Positions 17,746-26,753 of a stretch of DNA of 64,000 bases are shown one piece after another. Each line of letters begins with the position of its first letter. Position 1 is the stretch's first letter. The stretch lies in the NCBI GenBank assembly GCA_043759595.1, contig JAYVLG010000077.1:9681-73680 (forward strand), read 5' to 3'. Made by a program: the position numbers and the translations under genes. The DNA is from Sulfurirhabdus sp043759595 (GTDB lineage Bacteria; Pseudomonadota; Gammaproteobacteria; Burkholderiales; SMCO01). Under the pieces are notes generated by a model. That model did no database searches. It had not been told where the DNA came from and saw only the letters and a list, made by a program, of their open reading frames with translations.

Positions 17746-19656
17746 TTATGTTGAGGCAAAATCGCTTTGCATCACGTTTCGCATGAACGCTTCAAACATC
17801 AGGATCGTCCAAAGTGAAGCGCTATAGTCCCGCATACCGGATTGATGCTGATCCACCATTTCACGAAGGAAGGCCATATCAAATATTCCCGTGGAGGCAA
17901 GTGTTTCCCCTAGCACGGCATCTCGCACCCGTTGCTTGAGTGGGCCGCGAAACCAGTTTGCGAGGGGCACGGAAAATCCCATCTTGGTCCGGTAAAGGAT
18001 ATCGTCAGGCAGATAAGATTCGAGACTCTTTTTGAAAATGTATTTACCTTCTTGCCCGCGTAACTTGTAAGTTGAAGGTAAGCCAGACATCCACTCTACC
18101 AGCTGGTGATCCAGAATGGGTACTCTAACTTCCAGAGCGTGAGCCATGCTTGCCCGATCAACTTTGGTAAGAATGTCACCAGGGAGATAGGTCTTCATGT
18201 CAAGATATTGCACGCGTGAAAGCGGATCGTCAGTGGGCGCGCGGTCTGCATGGTGGCGCATCACATCAACAGCGCGGTGGCCTTGCAGCTTTAATTTGAA
18301 CAGGTTGCTGAATAGTTTATCTCTTAATGAGTCACCCATGACAGAGACGCTGTGAAAGTAGCCCTCAACCGGGTCGCGGGCCAATGCTTCAAAAGTTGAT
18401 TTGGCACGGAATACTTTTGGCGCCCAGTCGGCTTTGGGGTAGACATTTCCGAGCAAACCAAACAAAGGCTTGCGGATGCCAAGGGGCAACATGGCACGCA
18501 TCCGTTCTTCATACAAGTGGTAACGATAGCGCCGGTAACCAGCGAGATTTTCGTCCCCACCATCCCCCGAAAGGGCGACTGTGACGCGTTTCTTCGCCAG
18601 CTCGCATACCCGATAGGTCGGAATGGCGGAGCTATCGGCAAATGGTTCGTCGTAAAGTGCGGCTAATTTGTCGATCAGGTCGTAGTCGTCTGATTCCACT
18701 TGTTCAACATAATGCTGCGTATGGAATTGATCGGCAACTTTTTGAGCGAAGGCTGACTCATTAAACGCAGGATCGCCAAATGAAATGGAACAGGTATTAA
18801 CTGGTTCATTCATCAAACCGGCCATCATGGCCACAACAGCGCTGGAGTCAACACCTCCGGAAAGAAAAGCACCTAGCGGCACTTCTGAGACCAGCCGGAT
18901 GCGAATGGCTTCTCGTAAACGGATGATGAGTTCTTCCTGCGCTTCTTGTTCAGAGATGGGGCCGTGGGAGATAAATGGGACATCCCAGTATTCCTTGGGC
19001 TGAGGCACGGCAACACCGCGTTTGAGCGTGAGGGTATGCGCGGGAGGGAGCTTTTTTGCGCCTTCGAAAATCGAGCGCGGTTCAGGCACATATCCATAGG
19101 CGAAATATTCTTCTACTGCGCAATCGTCTATCACGCGAGGAAAATCGGGATAAGCCAATAAGGCTTTGAGTTCTGAACCAAACAGGAATGTGCCGTCGGG
19201 CATGGTGCCGTAATAAAGTGGCTTTATTCCCAGACGGTCCCGCGCAAGAAATAAGGTTTCTTTCTTGCTATCCCAAAGGGCAAAGGCAAACATGCCACGA
19301 AAGCGTTCTACACAGGCTTCACCCCACTCTTCCCATGCATGGACGATGACTTCTGTATCGCAGTGGGTGCGGAAGGTATGTCCCAGTTGCTGCAATTCCG
19401 GCATGAGGTCCACATAATTGTAGATTTCGCCATTAAATACGACAACCACACTGGCATCTTCGTTGAACAGGGGTTGATGCCCACTCGACAAATCAATAAT
19501 GGAAAGCCTTCTGTGTCCTAATCCAACACCAGGTTCAGTATGCAGCCCACCTTCATCCGGCCCGCGGTGAAACTGGGTCTGATTCATGCGAGCAAGTACC
19601 TGCTGATCAACTTCGCGCTTATCTTTTAAATCAAAAATACCAACAATGCCGCACAT
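17746..19656 (-). CDS. exosortase A-associated amidotransferase, asparagine synthase-type (TIGR03108-like)
   Basis: The 636-residue protein has a full class II glutaminase: Cys2 after the start Met, GHRRLSIIDL at 47-56, NGEIYN at 75-80 and CDTE at 99-102. The synthetase half carries LGAFLSGGVDSSAVV (PP-loop at 266-271) and VALSGDGGDENLAGY. It should release ammonia from glutamine and pass it to an ATP-activated carboxylate, probably a sugar acid or amino acid of the polymer, rather than only free aspartate. This is a constant member of exosortase A loci and lies between the TIGR03088-type glycosyltransferase and the acyltransferase. It contrasts with the divergent paralogue at 9773, whose glutaminase pocket is altered. 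Confidence 0.93.
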   Translation of the reverse strand: MCGIVGIFDLKDKREVDQQVLARMNQTQFHRGPDEGGLHTEPGVGLGHRRLSIIDLSSGHQPLFNEDASVVVVFNGEIYNYVDLMPELQQLGHTFRTHCDTEVIVHAWEEWGEACVERFRGMFAFALWDSKKETLFLARDRLGIKPLYYGTMPDGTFLFGSELKALLAYPDFPRVIDDCAVEEYFAYGYVPEPRSIFEGAKKLPPAHTLTLKRGVAVPQPKEYWDVPFISHGPISEQEAQEELIIRLREAIRIRLVSEVPLGAFLSGGVDSSAVVAMMAGLMNEPVNTCSISFGDPAFNESAFAQKVADQFHTQHYVEQVESDDYDLIDKLAALYDEPFADSSAIPTYRVCELAKKRVTVALSGDGGDENLAGYRRYRYHLYEERMRAMLPLGIRKPLFGLLGNVYPKADWAPKVFRAKSTFEALARDPVEGYFHSVSVMGDSLRDKLFSNLFKLKLQGHRAVDVMRHHADRAPTDDPLSRVQYLDMKTYLPGDILTKVDRASMAHALEVRVPILDHQLVEWMSGLPSTYKLRGQEGKYIFKKSLESYLPDDILYRTKMGFSVPLANWFRGPLKQRVRDAVLGETLASTGIFDMAFLREMVDQHQSGMRDYSASLWTILMFEAFMRNVMQSDFAST

Positions 19657-19695
19657 GACTTAACCTTGATTAGATACCATTATTTTAATGGACTG

Positions 19696-20850
19696 CTACA
19701 TTTTAACTGAAGCTGGTTTGTATACTTGCTCATAGACAGCAAGATAACCCTGAACCATGGCCGGTATGCTGAATTGGGATTCGATACGCTTCCGGCTAGC
19801 CAGTCCGTGTGTTTTCAACATACTGTCATTGTAATAATACGCAAGCAAGGTTTGTGCCAAACTCTCGGGCTCCGATACCGGAATCAATGCACCGGTCTTG
19901 CCTTCTTCCACCAGTTCCGGATTCCCCCCAACCCTTGTTGCAATGATTGGCAACCCGCTGGACATCGCTTCCAGTATGGTATTTGAAATACCTTCACCCA
20001 ATGAGGGCAGCACAAATAAATCCATATTGCGTAAAATGGGTGCCACATCAGCACTTTCACCAGGAAGCCAGGCGAGTTCTTCTGCATTGGCTTGTTTCAG
20101 TAAGCGCATACAGATTTCCCGCGAGACGCCCTCCCCTATGATCACTAATCTTGCCCTTTGGCGCGCTGCAGGTTCAATTTCCAGCATTCTAATGAATGCA
20201 CGCACCAGATTGGGATAATCTTTTACCTCCGCCATTCTGCCGACGCTACCTATGACGAGTGCGTTTTCAGGCGCGAAACCAGCAGGGCCGATAGTTTGTT
20301 TTTCATCCCGCAGGTGGAAGAACGTGCTATCAACACCATTATATATCTGGCTCACTCGCTGCGGCTTGACGCCCACAGTATGGATCAACCATTGCTCCAG
20401 ATCCCGGCTGACGGCAATATAGTGCCCTACAAAGGGGCGTGCCAGTTTGCGCAGTAAATTATATTTTCTATTTTCCCCATGCAAATCGAAAACATCCCGT
20501 CCATGTTCCCCATGAATTCGCGCGGAGATTCCCGCTGCAAAAGCAACAAACTGTCCCTCAATAGCTGACAGGTTTCGGGTGTGTACAATGGCCGGAGAAA
20601 GCTTTCGCAACAAACGCCACAAACGGAAATACCATGTCACATCCCTGCCCGCGGGCTTTGCCAGCGCATAAAAATCCACATCTTTTCGCTGGATGCGATC
20701 CCTGAAATCGGTATAGTCATCCAGACAGATCACCACATGGCGGAAACGATCCTTGGGCATGTGATTGATCAGGTTGATCATACCGTTTTCCATGCCGCCA
20801 ACACGGAAGTGATGAACAACATGAGCGATAAGTGGCGGATTCTGATCCAT
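19696..20850 (-). CDS. PEP-CTERM/exosortase-associated sugar transferase (TIGR03088 type)
   Basis: The 384-residue GT4 protein starts IAHVVHHFRVGGMENGMINL, with a glycine-rich loop for acceptor binding, and has IVHTRNLSAIEGQFVAFAAG and IHGEHGRDVFDLHGENRKYN, strings typical of this exosortase-linked subfamily. Donor-domain motifs are LVIGSVGRMAEVKDYPNLV and PSLGEGISNTILEAMSSGLP. It is cytoplasmic. The gene is spaced about 40 bases from both neighbours, looser than elsewhere in the operon, but no promoter or terminator stands out in those gaps. Confidence 0.92.
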   Translation of the reverse strand: MDQNPPLIAHVVHHFRVGGMENGMINLINHMPKDRFRHVVICLDDYTDFRDRIQRKDVDFYALAKPAGRDVTWYFRLWRLLRKLSPAIVHTRNLSAIEGQFVAFAAGISARIHGEHGRDVFDLHGENRKYNLLRKLARPFVGHYIAVSRDLEQWLIHTVGVKPQRVSQIYNGVDSTFFHLRDEKQTIGPAGFAPENALVIGSVGRMAEVKDYPNLVRAFIRMLEIEPAARQRARLVIIGEGVSREICMRLLKQANAEELAWLPGESADVAPILRNMDLFVLPSLGEGISNTILEAMSSGLPIIATRVGGNPELVEEGKTGALIPVSEPESLAQTLLAYYYNDSMLKTHGLASRKRIESQFSIPAMVQGYLAVYEQVYKPASVKM

Positions 20851-20890
20851 AAACTATTTAATCAGCCACATGCCGATCAATGACACCTGT

Positions 20891-22471
20891 TTATTGTTCC
20901 GAAACATTGTGGATGCTCTGCTGGATAGAGGGTAACGTATCCAGGATGAAACGCTGCAACGCTACTGCAGCATTTTCCTTGTTGTCGCTATATTGCGATG
21001 TCACGATAATCGCCGCACCATCATCATGTTGCCCAAACAGTCTGGCTTTGGCCAGCAGCAATTTTGCGAGATAAGGGTCGATCGTGTAAGTACTGGCCAG
21101 GTTGTTCCAGCTCCATACAAGTAGACGATCAGATGGTGAGCGAAGCAAGGATTCCTGAATCACTGTTTTTTCGCCGTTAAGTGTTATCTCGCGGGGTTCT
21201 TCCCCGACATTGTTCCAAACGGGGTGCTTTTGCTGGACCATATAATTCTGGGAGTTAATGAGTTCAGCATCTTGCCGCTGGGTACGATAATAGAAGAGGT
21301 GAACTTCGATTGTATTTTCCCCTTTTTTGTATGTTTGCAATATTTGCGAATCAGCTCCAACGAAGTGAGGCTGCCAGTTTGATATTGGTGCGCTTTGTTT
21401 TTGCCAGCCATTGATGGAATCTGGCAATGTCATGACCAGCCCTTTGGTTTTAATTGGCCGGTTATCAAGATAAGTTGCATAGGCTGGCCATATGGCCGCG
21501 ATAGTGATGAGAACGGCACTGGTAATGACAAAATTCCGTGCAGTGGCTGAAGTCATAGCGGGCGTTTTATTAGTGATGTTCGTTTCTGGTTCTGCAAGTA
21601 AGTCCTCACGCCAGAAACTGCCAATCCAGAAGAGCAGCATCATGACTATTCCAAAAAATACCCATCCATAAATATAATGATCAACGCCAAGTGCCAGAGT
21701 CATATCACTCAAGTGGGCAATCATCACAATCATGTATGCACGCATTCCATTCGCAAAAACAGGCACGATTAAAGAGAGTAAAGAAAAAACAATCCTGCGT
21801 TTCGTACTCCGGAAAGTGAGATAAGCATACAAAGTGCCCAGGGTAAAAGAGGCAATGAGGTAACGCAGACCGCTGCACCCTTCCACCACGGACCATTGGC
21901 CACTGGGGATGGTGAAAAATGTCCCCTCGCGGAATACCGGAATACCCGTTATTTGCAACGCACCCACCACAAAATCCGCCGTAAAATTCATCATGGAGGG
22001 AATCAGAAACTCGCCTGCAGGTACGGCAAAAAGCAGGAAGCCAAGGGGAAAAGCAATGGCTCGTGCAACTTGTGGGCCAAGAATAGTCCAGACAGTTGCA
22101 GCAATCATGGCAACCAGTCCATATTGAGAGAGTACAAGTACGCTACCTGCATCTGCAATCAGCCAACCAAGGCCCAGAGCGGCTATAACGAATAGTCCAC
22201 GGTAGTCCGGATGCGGCGTTAACTGGGCAAGTAACTTGCGGCGCGTCCAGACGAGATAAGCGCTAATGGGGAAAATAAGGAAGCCATGAGCAAAGGTTTC
22301 GGACCTCTCCCAGATGGCAACGGTAGACAACCCGGTTTCTTTGTAGAGATAGAGAATGATGGCAATGGTGATCAGCGTCAGGAAAGTTGCAAGTTGCCAT
22401 TTCTTCCCGGCCTCTCCTGCAGTATTGCCGGTAGCAGAAGCTGATAAAACTTGTTGGTCAGTTGCGGCCAT
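20891..22471 (-). CDS. xrtA: exosortase A fused to an EpsI domain
   Basis: The 526-residue protein has about eight membrane helices in its first 300 residues. The exosortase active-site residues are visible: Cys199 in VVEGCSGLRYL, Arg244 in PVFANGMRAYMIVM, and His265 in GVDHYIYGWVFFG. This is the cysteine-protease-like sortase of Gram-negative bacteria that cleaves PEP-CTERM proteins at the inner membrane. After residue 310 a further helix leads into a periplasmic EpsI (DUF3485) domain, with LPDSINGWQKQ and VHLFYYRTQRQ. Start is ATG at 22471, which overlaps the upstream glycosyltransferase by 14 bases; earlier Met codons lie inside that gene. No protein with a PEP-CTERM tail is seen in the window. 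Confidence 0.95.
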   Translation of the reverse strand: MAATDQQVLSASATGNTAGEAGKKWQLATFLTLITIAIILYLYKETGLSTVAIWERSETFAHGFLIFPISAYLVWTRRKLLAQLTPHPDYRGLFVIAALGLGWLIADAGSVLVLSQYGLVAMIAATVWTILGPQVARAIAFPLGFLLFAVPAGEFLIPSMMNFTADFVVGALQITGIPVFREGTFFTIPSGQWSVVEGCSGLRYLIASFTLGTLYAYLTFRSTKRRIVFSLLSLIVPVFANGMRAYMIVMIAHLSDMTLALGVDHYIYGWVFFGIVMMLLFWIGSFWREDLLAEPETNITNKTPAMTSATARNFVITSAVLITIAAIWPAYATYLDNRPIKTKGLVMTLPDSINGWQKQSAPISNWQPHFVGADSQILQTYKKGENTIEVHLFYYRTQRQDAELINSQNYMVQQKHPVWNNVGEEPREITLNGEKTVIQESLLRSPSDRLLVWSWNNLASTYTIDPYLAKLLLAKARLFGQHDDGAAIIVTSQYSDNKENAAVALQRFILDTLPSIQQSIHNVSEQ

Positions 22472-23747
22472 GTTTATTTTCTCTAAGGGTGGTCGAGAAG
22501 CTCGGGTTATGCGATATTTTAATTTTGGAAGCAGGCTCATTTGTCGCGGGTTCTTTAGCAAGTAGAGCTTCAACCTGCGCGAGACTGCTATCCCAAATAT
22601 AGTTAGTCAATATTCTGGTGCGAGCGGCTTTCCCGATTTCATTCATTAAGTTTTCTTTTAATATTTTCACAATAGTTTGGATAAATTCGCTGGCATTGCC
22701 AGCAATCAGTAATTCACTTTCAGGTTGCGCATCAATCCCTTCTGCCGCCTGCGGAGATGCAACAACAGTTTTCGCCATGGCCATTGCTTCAAGGACTTTA
22801 TTCTGTAATCCTCTTGCAATTCGCAATGGTGCAACTGCGAGTTTCGCATAAGCAAGATAGGGCCTTATATCCGCAACTGTGCCAGTGACTGTGACCCCGG
22901 GTAATCCGGATAATTCACAAACGGCAGGTGTCGGACGAGAGCCGACAATATAAAAGCGGGTTTGGGGAAATGCTGCCAGAATGGCAGGAAAAACTTCCCG
23001 AGAAAACCAGGCTACGGCATCCACATTGGGCCAGTAATCCATGGCGCCAGTAAAAACCAATGCTTGTTCATCTTCAGAATAAGGGTTGGTGTATTCACGA
23101 TCCGGCGAAAAATAGTCAGCATCGACGCCATTACTGAAATAGCCTGTTTTGTCGGCACTTTCTGGCGCTAGTTGTTTGAATAAATTGGCTTCTTCTGATG
23201 AAACAAACAAAGACGCATCAAATTGCGCGGCTATTTCGCGCTCATAGCGGAGTAAATATTGCCCTTCTCTCCGGTAGAGCCAGGAGAGTGGCCAGTGTTT
23301 GCTTTTGGCGTACTGCACCCATTTATCCGAATCGATATCCACAAAATCAATAACGCGGCGCATATCATTGGCGTGGCTGACATATTGGGCCATGGCAGAT
23401 GAAAAAACCAGAACGCGCTTGATCGGCTGACTAGTCAGGCGCGCATTTACCCAATGTTGTAATTCGGCATTTCTATAATAGGGAAGAGTCAGAGGCTGTC
23501 CTGTCAGGAGACCGGACAGACTGTGCAATTTAGCTCTGGTTGGGTTGAGTCTGACGAAGCAGCTGTCGCTACAAAATGATTTTGTAATTTCCACATGCTG
23601 CCAGTCATCCTCGTCATCCACAAAAGTACCCAGGTGAACCTTGTAGTGCTGGCTTAAAAATTTGAGTAAATGAAAAGAACGGATTTTATCGCCCTTGTTG
23701 GGTGGGTAAGGAATGCGATGCGTAAGGAATAACAAGTCTTCCGCCAT
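22458..23747 (-). CDS. PEP-CTERM/exosortase-associated sugar transferase (TIGR03087 type)
   Basis: The 429-residue GT4-like enzyme begins DLLFLTHRIPYPPNKGDKIR, the diagnostic opening of this exosortase-linked subfamily, and has VIDFVDIDSDKWVQYAK, then LVFTGAMDYWPNVDAVAWF at the donor domain and VAPLRIARGLQNKVLEAMAM as the donor-binding block. The C-terminal 25 residues are Lys/Ser-rich and look disordered. It is cytoplasmic and adds one sugar of the repeat unit. It starts 3 bases after the FemAB-like gene and overlaps xrtA by 14 bases. Confidence 0.92.
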   Translation of the reverse strand: MAEDLLFLTHRIPYPPNKGDKIRSFHLLKFLSQHYKVHLGTFVDDEDDWQHVEITKSFCSDSCFVRLNPTRAKLHSLSGLLTGQPLTLPYYRNAELQHWVNARLTSQPIKRVLVFSSAMAQYVSHANDMRRVIDFVDIDSDKWVQYAKSKHWPLSWLYRREGQYLLRYEREIAAQFDASLFVSSEEANLFKQLAPESADKTGYFSNGVDADYFSPDREYTNPYSEDEQALVFTGAMDYWPNVDAVAWFSREVFPAILAAFPQTRFYIVGSRPTPAVCELSGLPGVTVTGTVADIRPYLAYAKLAVAPLRIARGLQNKVLEAMAMAKTVVASPQAAEGIDAQPESELLIAGNASEFIQTIVKILKENLMNEIGKAARTRILTNYIWDSSLAQVEALLAKEPATNEPASKIKISHNPSFSTTLRENKHGRN

Positions 23748-23750
23748 TAC

Positions 23751-24833
23751 CTACCCTAAATTTTTCACAATGTGCGGGCCGATAAAATTGGCTACGGCAA
23801 GTGGCAGATGCTGCCAGGCTTTTATAAACAACTGGTATTTAGGATTGAGCGGGTTATGTTCCGGAACGCTTTTAGCTCGGTGGAGCTGATATTCATAATG
23901 TAACGGTTGCGGCTCAAATCCCCAGTTTCTCTTGAAATCAAAAGGGCCCGTTCCACGCTTGCTGCGACCATAATCAAAAATCTTGATGCCGCGCTCACAT
24001 GACCGCCGCATTAACTCCCAATACTTAAAATCATTGGCTGCAAGATCTCTGGCCGCCAATGTATCGCCTGCGTAGTAAGGTAGCACTTCATCGCGGAAAT
24101 AGAATGTCAGAACGCTGCTGACAACTTGTCCGTTTTTGGTAACAGAAAGCACTTCACAGTCCGGGCCAAAGACAGATTTCAGCAATTCAAAGTAGCGTTT
24201 AGGCAGTGCAGGTGTGCCGTGGCGGTGGACATTTTCAGCGAATACCAAAAAAAAACGATCGATATTTTCGTCAATTTCACTTACCAGCTCGTTCTTGATG
24301 CCTTTTCGGACCATAGCCCTTTGTTTGCGGGGAATATTGAGCATGTTCTGCTCCACATCCGGGTCTATGGCTTTGCGAAATGTGACGTACAAATCCTTGC
24401 CAGCCCAATCCGGGTGGAATGTGTTGATATTTCGATATTCCAGAAAATCCACATTGGCTGTTGCAGCGAGTTGCTGTGCAGCCTGATCCAGTGCTTTCCG
24501 CGCAGATTCACTCGTTGCAGCAATCCCGCCGTAAACGCAAAATGGTAATGATGAAAGTGAATGGCCAAACAGAAAACTTTTGACTTCCGCGAGTGGTAGC
24601 ACACCAAGAATTTTCCCTTCGGACTCCGCGAGCAAAAAATGTGTTTTGTGCCCGAATGCTTTTTCAATCACCGTTTTCCATCCTGAGCGGTGAAAAAAAG
24701 TGGCTTCAGGACAAGATATCACGAAAGCATCCCAGTTGACGGCATCATTCTGTTGCATCAATCGTACGACGGGGGTGGCGCTCAAGCTGGATTTTTGAGG
24801 TGAACTGGTCTGATCATGGGCCATACCCTTCAT
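23751..24833 (-). CDS. FemAB-like protein, XrtA/PEP-CTERM-associated (TIGR03019 type)
   Basis: The 360-residue product has the twin GNAT-like folds of FemAB proteins. FFHRSGWKTVIEKAFGHKTH is the first acetyltransferase-like region, and LPYYAGDTLAARDLAANDFK with KIFDYGRSKRGTGPFDFKRN is the second, the latter being the typical ending of exosortase-linked members. FemAB enzymes transfer aminoacyl groups from tRNA, so this one may add an amino acid to the polysaccharide or its precursor; that role is family-based inference. The start ATG at 24833 overlaps the deacetylase stop (ATGA) and has GGAG eight bases upstream. Confidence 0.92.
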   Translation of the reverse strand: MKGMAHDQTSSPQKSSLSATPVVRLMQQNDAVNWDAFVISCPEATFFHRSGWKTVIEKAFGHKTHFLLAESEGKILGVLPLAEVKSFLFGHSLSSLPFCVYGGIAATSESARKALDQAAQQLAATANVDFLEYRNINTFHPDWAGKDLYVTFRKAIDPDVEQNMLNIPRKQRAMVRKGIKNELVSEIDENIDRFFLVFAENVHRHGTPALPKRYFELLKSVFGPDCEVLSVTKNGQVVSSVLTFYFRDEVLPYYAGDTLAARDLAANDFKYWELMRRSCERGIKIFDYGRSKRGTGPFDFKRNWGFEPQPLHYEYQLHRAKSVPEHNPLNPKYQLFIKAWQHLPLAVANFIGPHIVKNLG

Positions 24834-25669
24834 TCACGCGGCTCCAGATAAATTCTGTCAATGCGATCCCATTTAAAGTCTTTTAGCAGCGCGCCAATCC
24901 TCGATTCCATACGATCAAGGTTAACGTAATGGCGAAAACGAGTTTTCATGCTGATACCCTGCTGACGGGGTTGCGCCGGGTCTATCTCCCACGGGTGAAA
25001 GTAGAACATGCAGGGTTGCTGGTCTTCTGCATTAACGCGATTGATACACCAACGGGATAGCGCATAAGGTAACAAACGAAAATACCCACCCCCCGCAGCA
25101 GGCAGGTTACGTCCGAGCATGGCGATGGTTGTAGGGGGAAGTTCCAGTATCCCGTCAGTTCCCCTCGGGTAAAAGGCAAAGCGTGGCGCATCGGGCATGC
25201 CGTAGTGGTCATGGCGTATTGGGTAGATGCTGGAGCTATATTGATACCCCGCTTCGTTTAGTGCATCCAGTGCCCAGAAATTTTTTTGATTGATGGAAAA
25301 ACTGGGGGCGCGATAGCCAATTACCGCCTTTCCAGCAATATCTTCCAAGAGTTTTTTACTGCGGGATATATCGTCCTGAAACTCAACGGGACTTTGATCG
25401 CTGGCGCGAAGGTGGCTATATCCATGACTGGCTAGTTCATGCCCATTGTCAACGATACGGCGCACCATTTCGGGATAGCGCTCTGCGATCCAGCCCAGCG
25501 TGAAAAACGTCGCATGGGTATCATGGTCGTCTAACAGGGCAAGAATGCGATCAATATTATTTTCGACGCGGCATGGTAACGTGTCCCAATCAGCCCTTGC
25601 GATATGTGGCGCAAAAGCGGAGACTTGAAAATAATCCTCCACATCGATAGTCATGGCATTGCGTATCAT
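24830..25669 (-). CDS. polysaccharide deacetylase with DUF3473, XrtA-associated (TIGR03006 type)
   Basis: The 279-residue enzyme is a NodB-type carbohydrate esterase 4. MTIDVEDYFQVSAF holds the first catalytic Asp pair, HELASHGYSH the metal His pair, and IGYRAPSFSI the RAPxF motif. The C-terminal DUF3473 part includes MFYFHPWEIDPAQPR, where the HPWE stretch completes the site. No signal peptide is present, so it likely acts on a cytoplasmic or lipid-linked N-acetyl sugar. It sits between the secretion ATPase and FemAB genes, as is standard for exosortase A clusters, and shares a four-base ATGA overlap with femAB. Confidence 0.95.
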   Translation of the reverse strand: MIRNAMTIDVEDYFQVSAFAPHIARADWDTLPCRVENNIDRILALLDDHDTHATFFTLGWIAERYPEMVRRIVDNGHELASHGYSHLRASDQSPVEFQDDISRSKKLLEDIAGKAVIGYRAPSFSINQKNFWALDALNEAGYQYSSSIYPIRHDHYGMPDAPRFAFYPRGTDGILELPPTTIAMLGRNLPAAGGGYFRLLPYALSRWCINRVNAEDQQPCMFYFHPWEIDPAQPRQQGISMKTRFRHYVNLDRMESRIGALLKDFKWDRIDRIYLEPRE

Positions 25670-25721
25670 GGTTTACTTTATTTTGGGTTTTCACGCTATC
25701 TTAAATGATTTCTGCTGAAAG

Positions 25722-26741
25722 TTACGACGCATCCGAATCGTTTTTATTCTGATTGACGGCAATAAACATCATCTTCCGCATCATGGTCATCATGCGGTTC
25801 ATCGTCATTTCCATGCCTTCAATTTTTTGCTCCAGCCTGGCTAGATCCATTGAGGCTGGTGGATCGAAATCTCTCTGGCTAAAGTCACTGGAATAGCGTT
25901 TTTCGTCTGAGGTACTGTTTCCACTATAGGTCACTTCCTGACTGAGATCTGCCACTACTTCCTGTACTGTTGTGCGGTCAAACGTGTGTTTTTCTGAAAG
26001 AAAGCCTAATAAAAGCAGTCTGTCGCAGAAGGTATTGATAATTCTGGGAATACCTTTGGTATATTCATGAATCAGCTGAAATCCGTCTTCTGTTATGGCG
26101 GGGTCACCCTGCCAACCAACCATATCCAGACGATGAATGATATAAGCCTGGGTTTCGCTCGCATCCAGTGCGCCTAAATGATACGAAGCAATCACACGCT
26201 GACGTAACTGAAGTAATTCTTCACTTTGCAGCGTCTTGCGAAACTCAGGCTGGCCCAGCAAAAAGCTCTGCAATAGTGGCTTATTGTCACTTTGAAAATT
26301 AGACAACATCCGCAATTCTTCTACAGCTCGGGGAGACAAGTTTTGCGCTTCATCAACGATCAAAAGCGCTCGTTTTCCCTGTTTGCTGGAATGTTGCAGA
26401 AAATTTTCAAGATTATTCAGCAGCGCGGCCTTGCTGATGCCTTCATGGTTAAGTCCGAATGAAGCTGCCACCATACGCAGTGTGTCATCCGCTTCAAGTT
26501 GAGTAGTCACCAGTTGAGCGGTCACTACATTTTCATTTTCAAGCTTTTTGACCAGATTGCGGACCAGCATGGTTTTGCCCGCGCCGACCTCACCAGTGAT
26601 GACGATAAAGCCTTCACCCAGCGATAAGCCATATTCCAGATAGGCCATAGCACGCTTGTGTCCCTTACTGCCGAAAAAGAAGCGTGGGTCCGGATTGAGC
26701 TGAAAAGGTTTGTCAGTTAGCTTGTAAAATGATTCATACAT
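25722..26741 (-). CDS. XrtA-associated AAA ATPase (putative secretion ATPase, TIGR03015 type)
   Basis: The 339-residue protein resembles ExeA/GspA. It begins MYESFYKLTDKPFQLNPDP, then has Walker A GEVGAGKT at 50-57 and Walker B LLIVDEAQ at 127-133. The C-terminal 60 residues, MDLARLEQKIEGMEMTMNRM onward, are Met-rich and predicted to coil. Proteins of this group are universal in exosortase A loci and are thought to power some step of export or assembly at the inner membrane, but this member has no membrane helix. It sits 12 bases before the beta-barrel gene in transcript order reversed, and 52 bases before the deacetylase gene. Confidence 0.93.
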   Translation of the reverse strand: MYESFYKLTDKPFQLNPDPRFFFGSKGHKRAMAYLEYGLSLGEGFIVITGEVGAGKTMLVRNLVKKLENENVVTAQLVTTQLEADDTLRMVAASFGLNHEGISKAALLNNLENFLQHSSKQGKRALLIVDEAQNLSPRAVEELRMLSNFQSDNKPLLQSFLLGQPEFRKTLQSEELLQLRQRVIASYHLGALDASETQAYIIHRLDMVGWQGDPAITEDGFQLIHEYTKGIPRIINTFCDRLLLLGFLSEKHTFDRTTVQEVVADLSQEVTYSGNSTSDEKRYSSDFSQRDFDPPASMDLARLEQKIEGMEMTMNRMMTMMRKMMFIAVNQNKNDSDAS

Positions 26742-26753
26742 CGTGTCAGTCGT

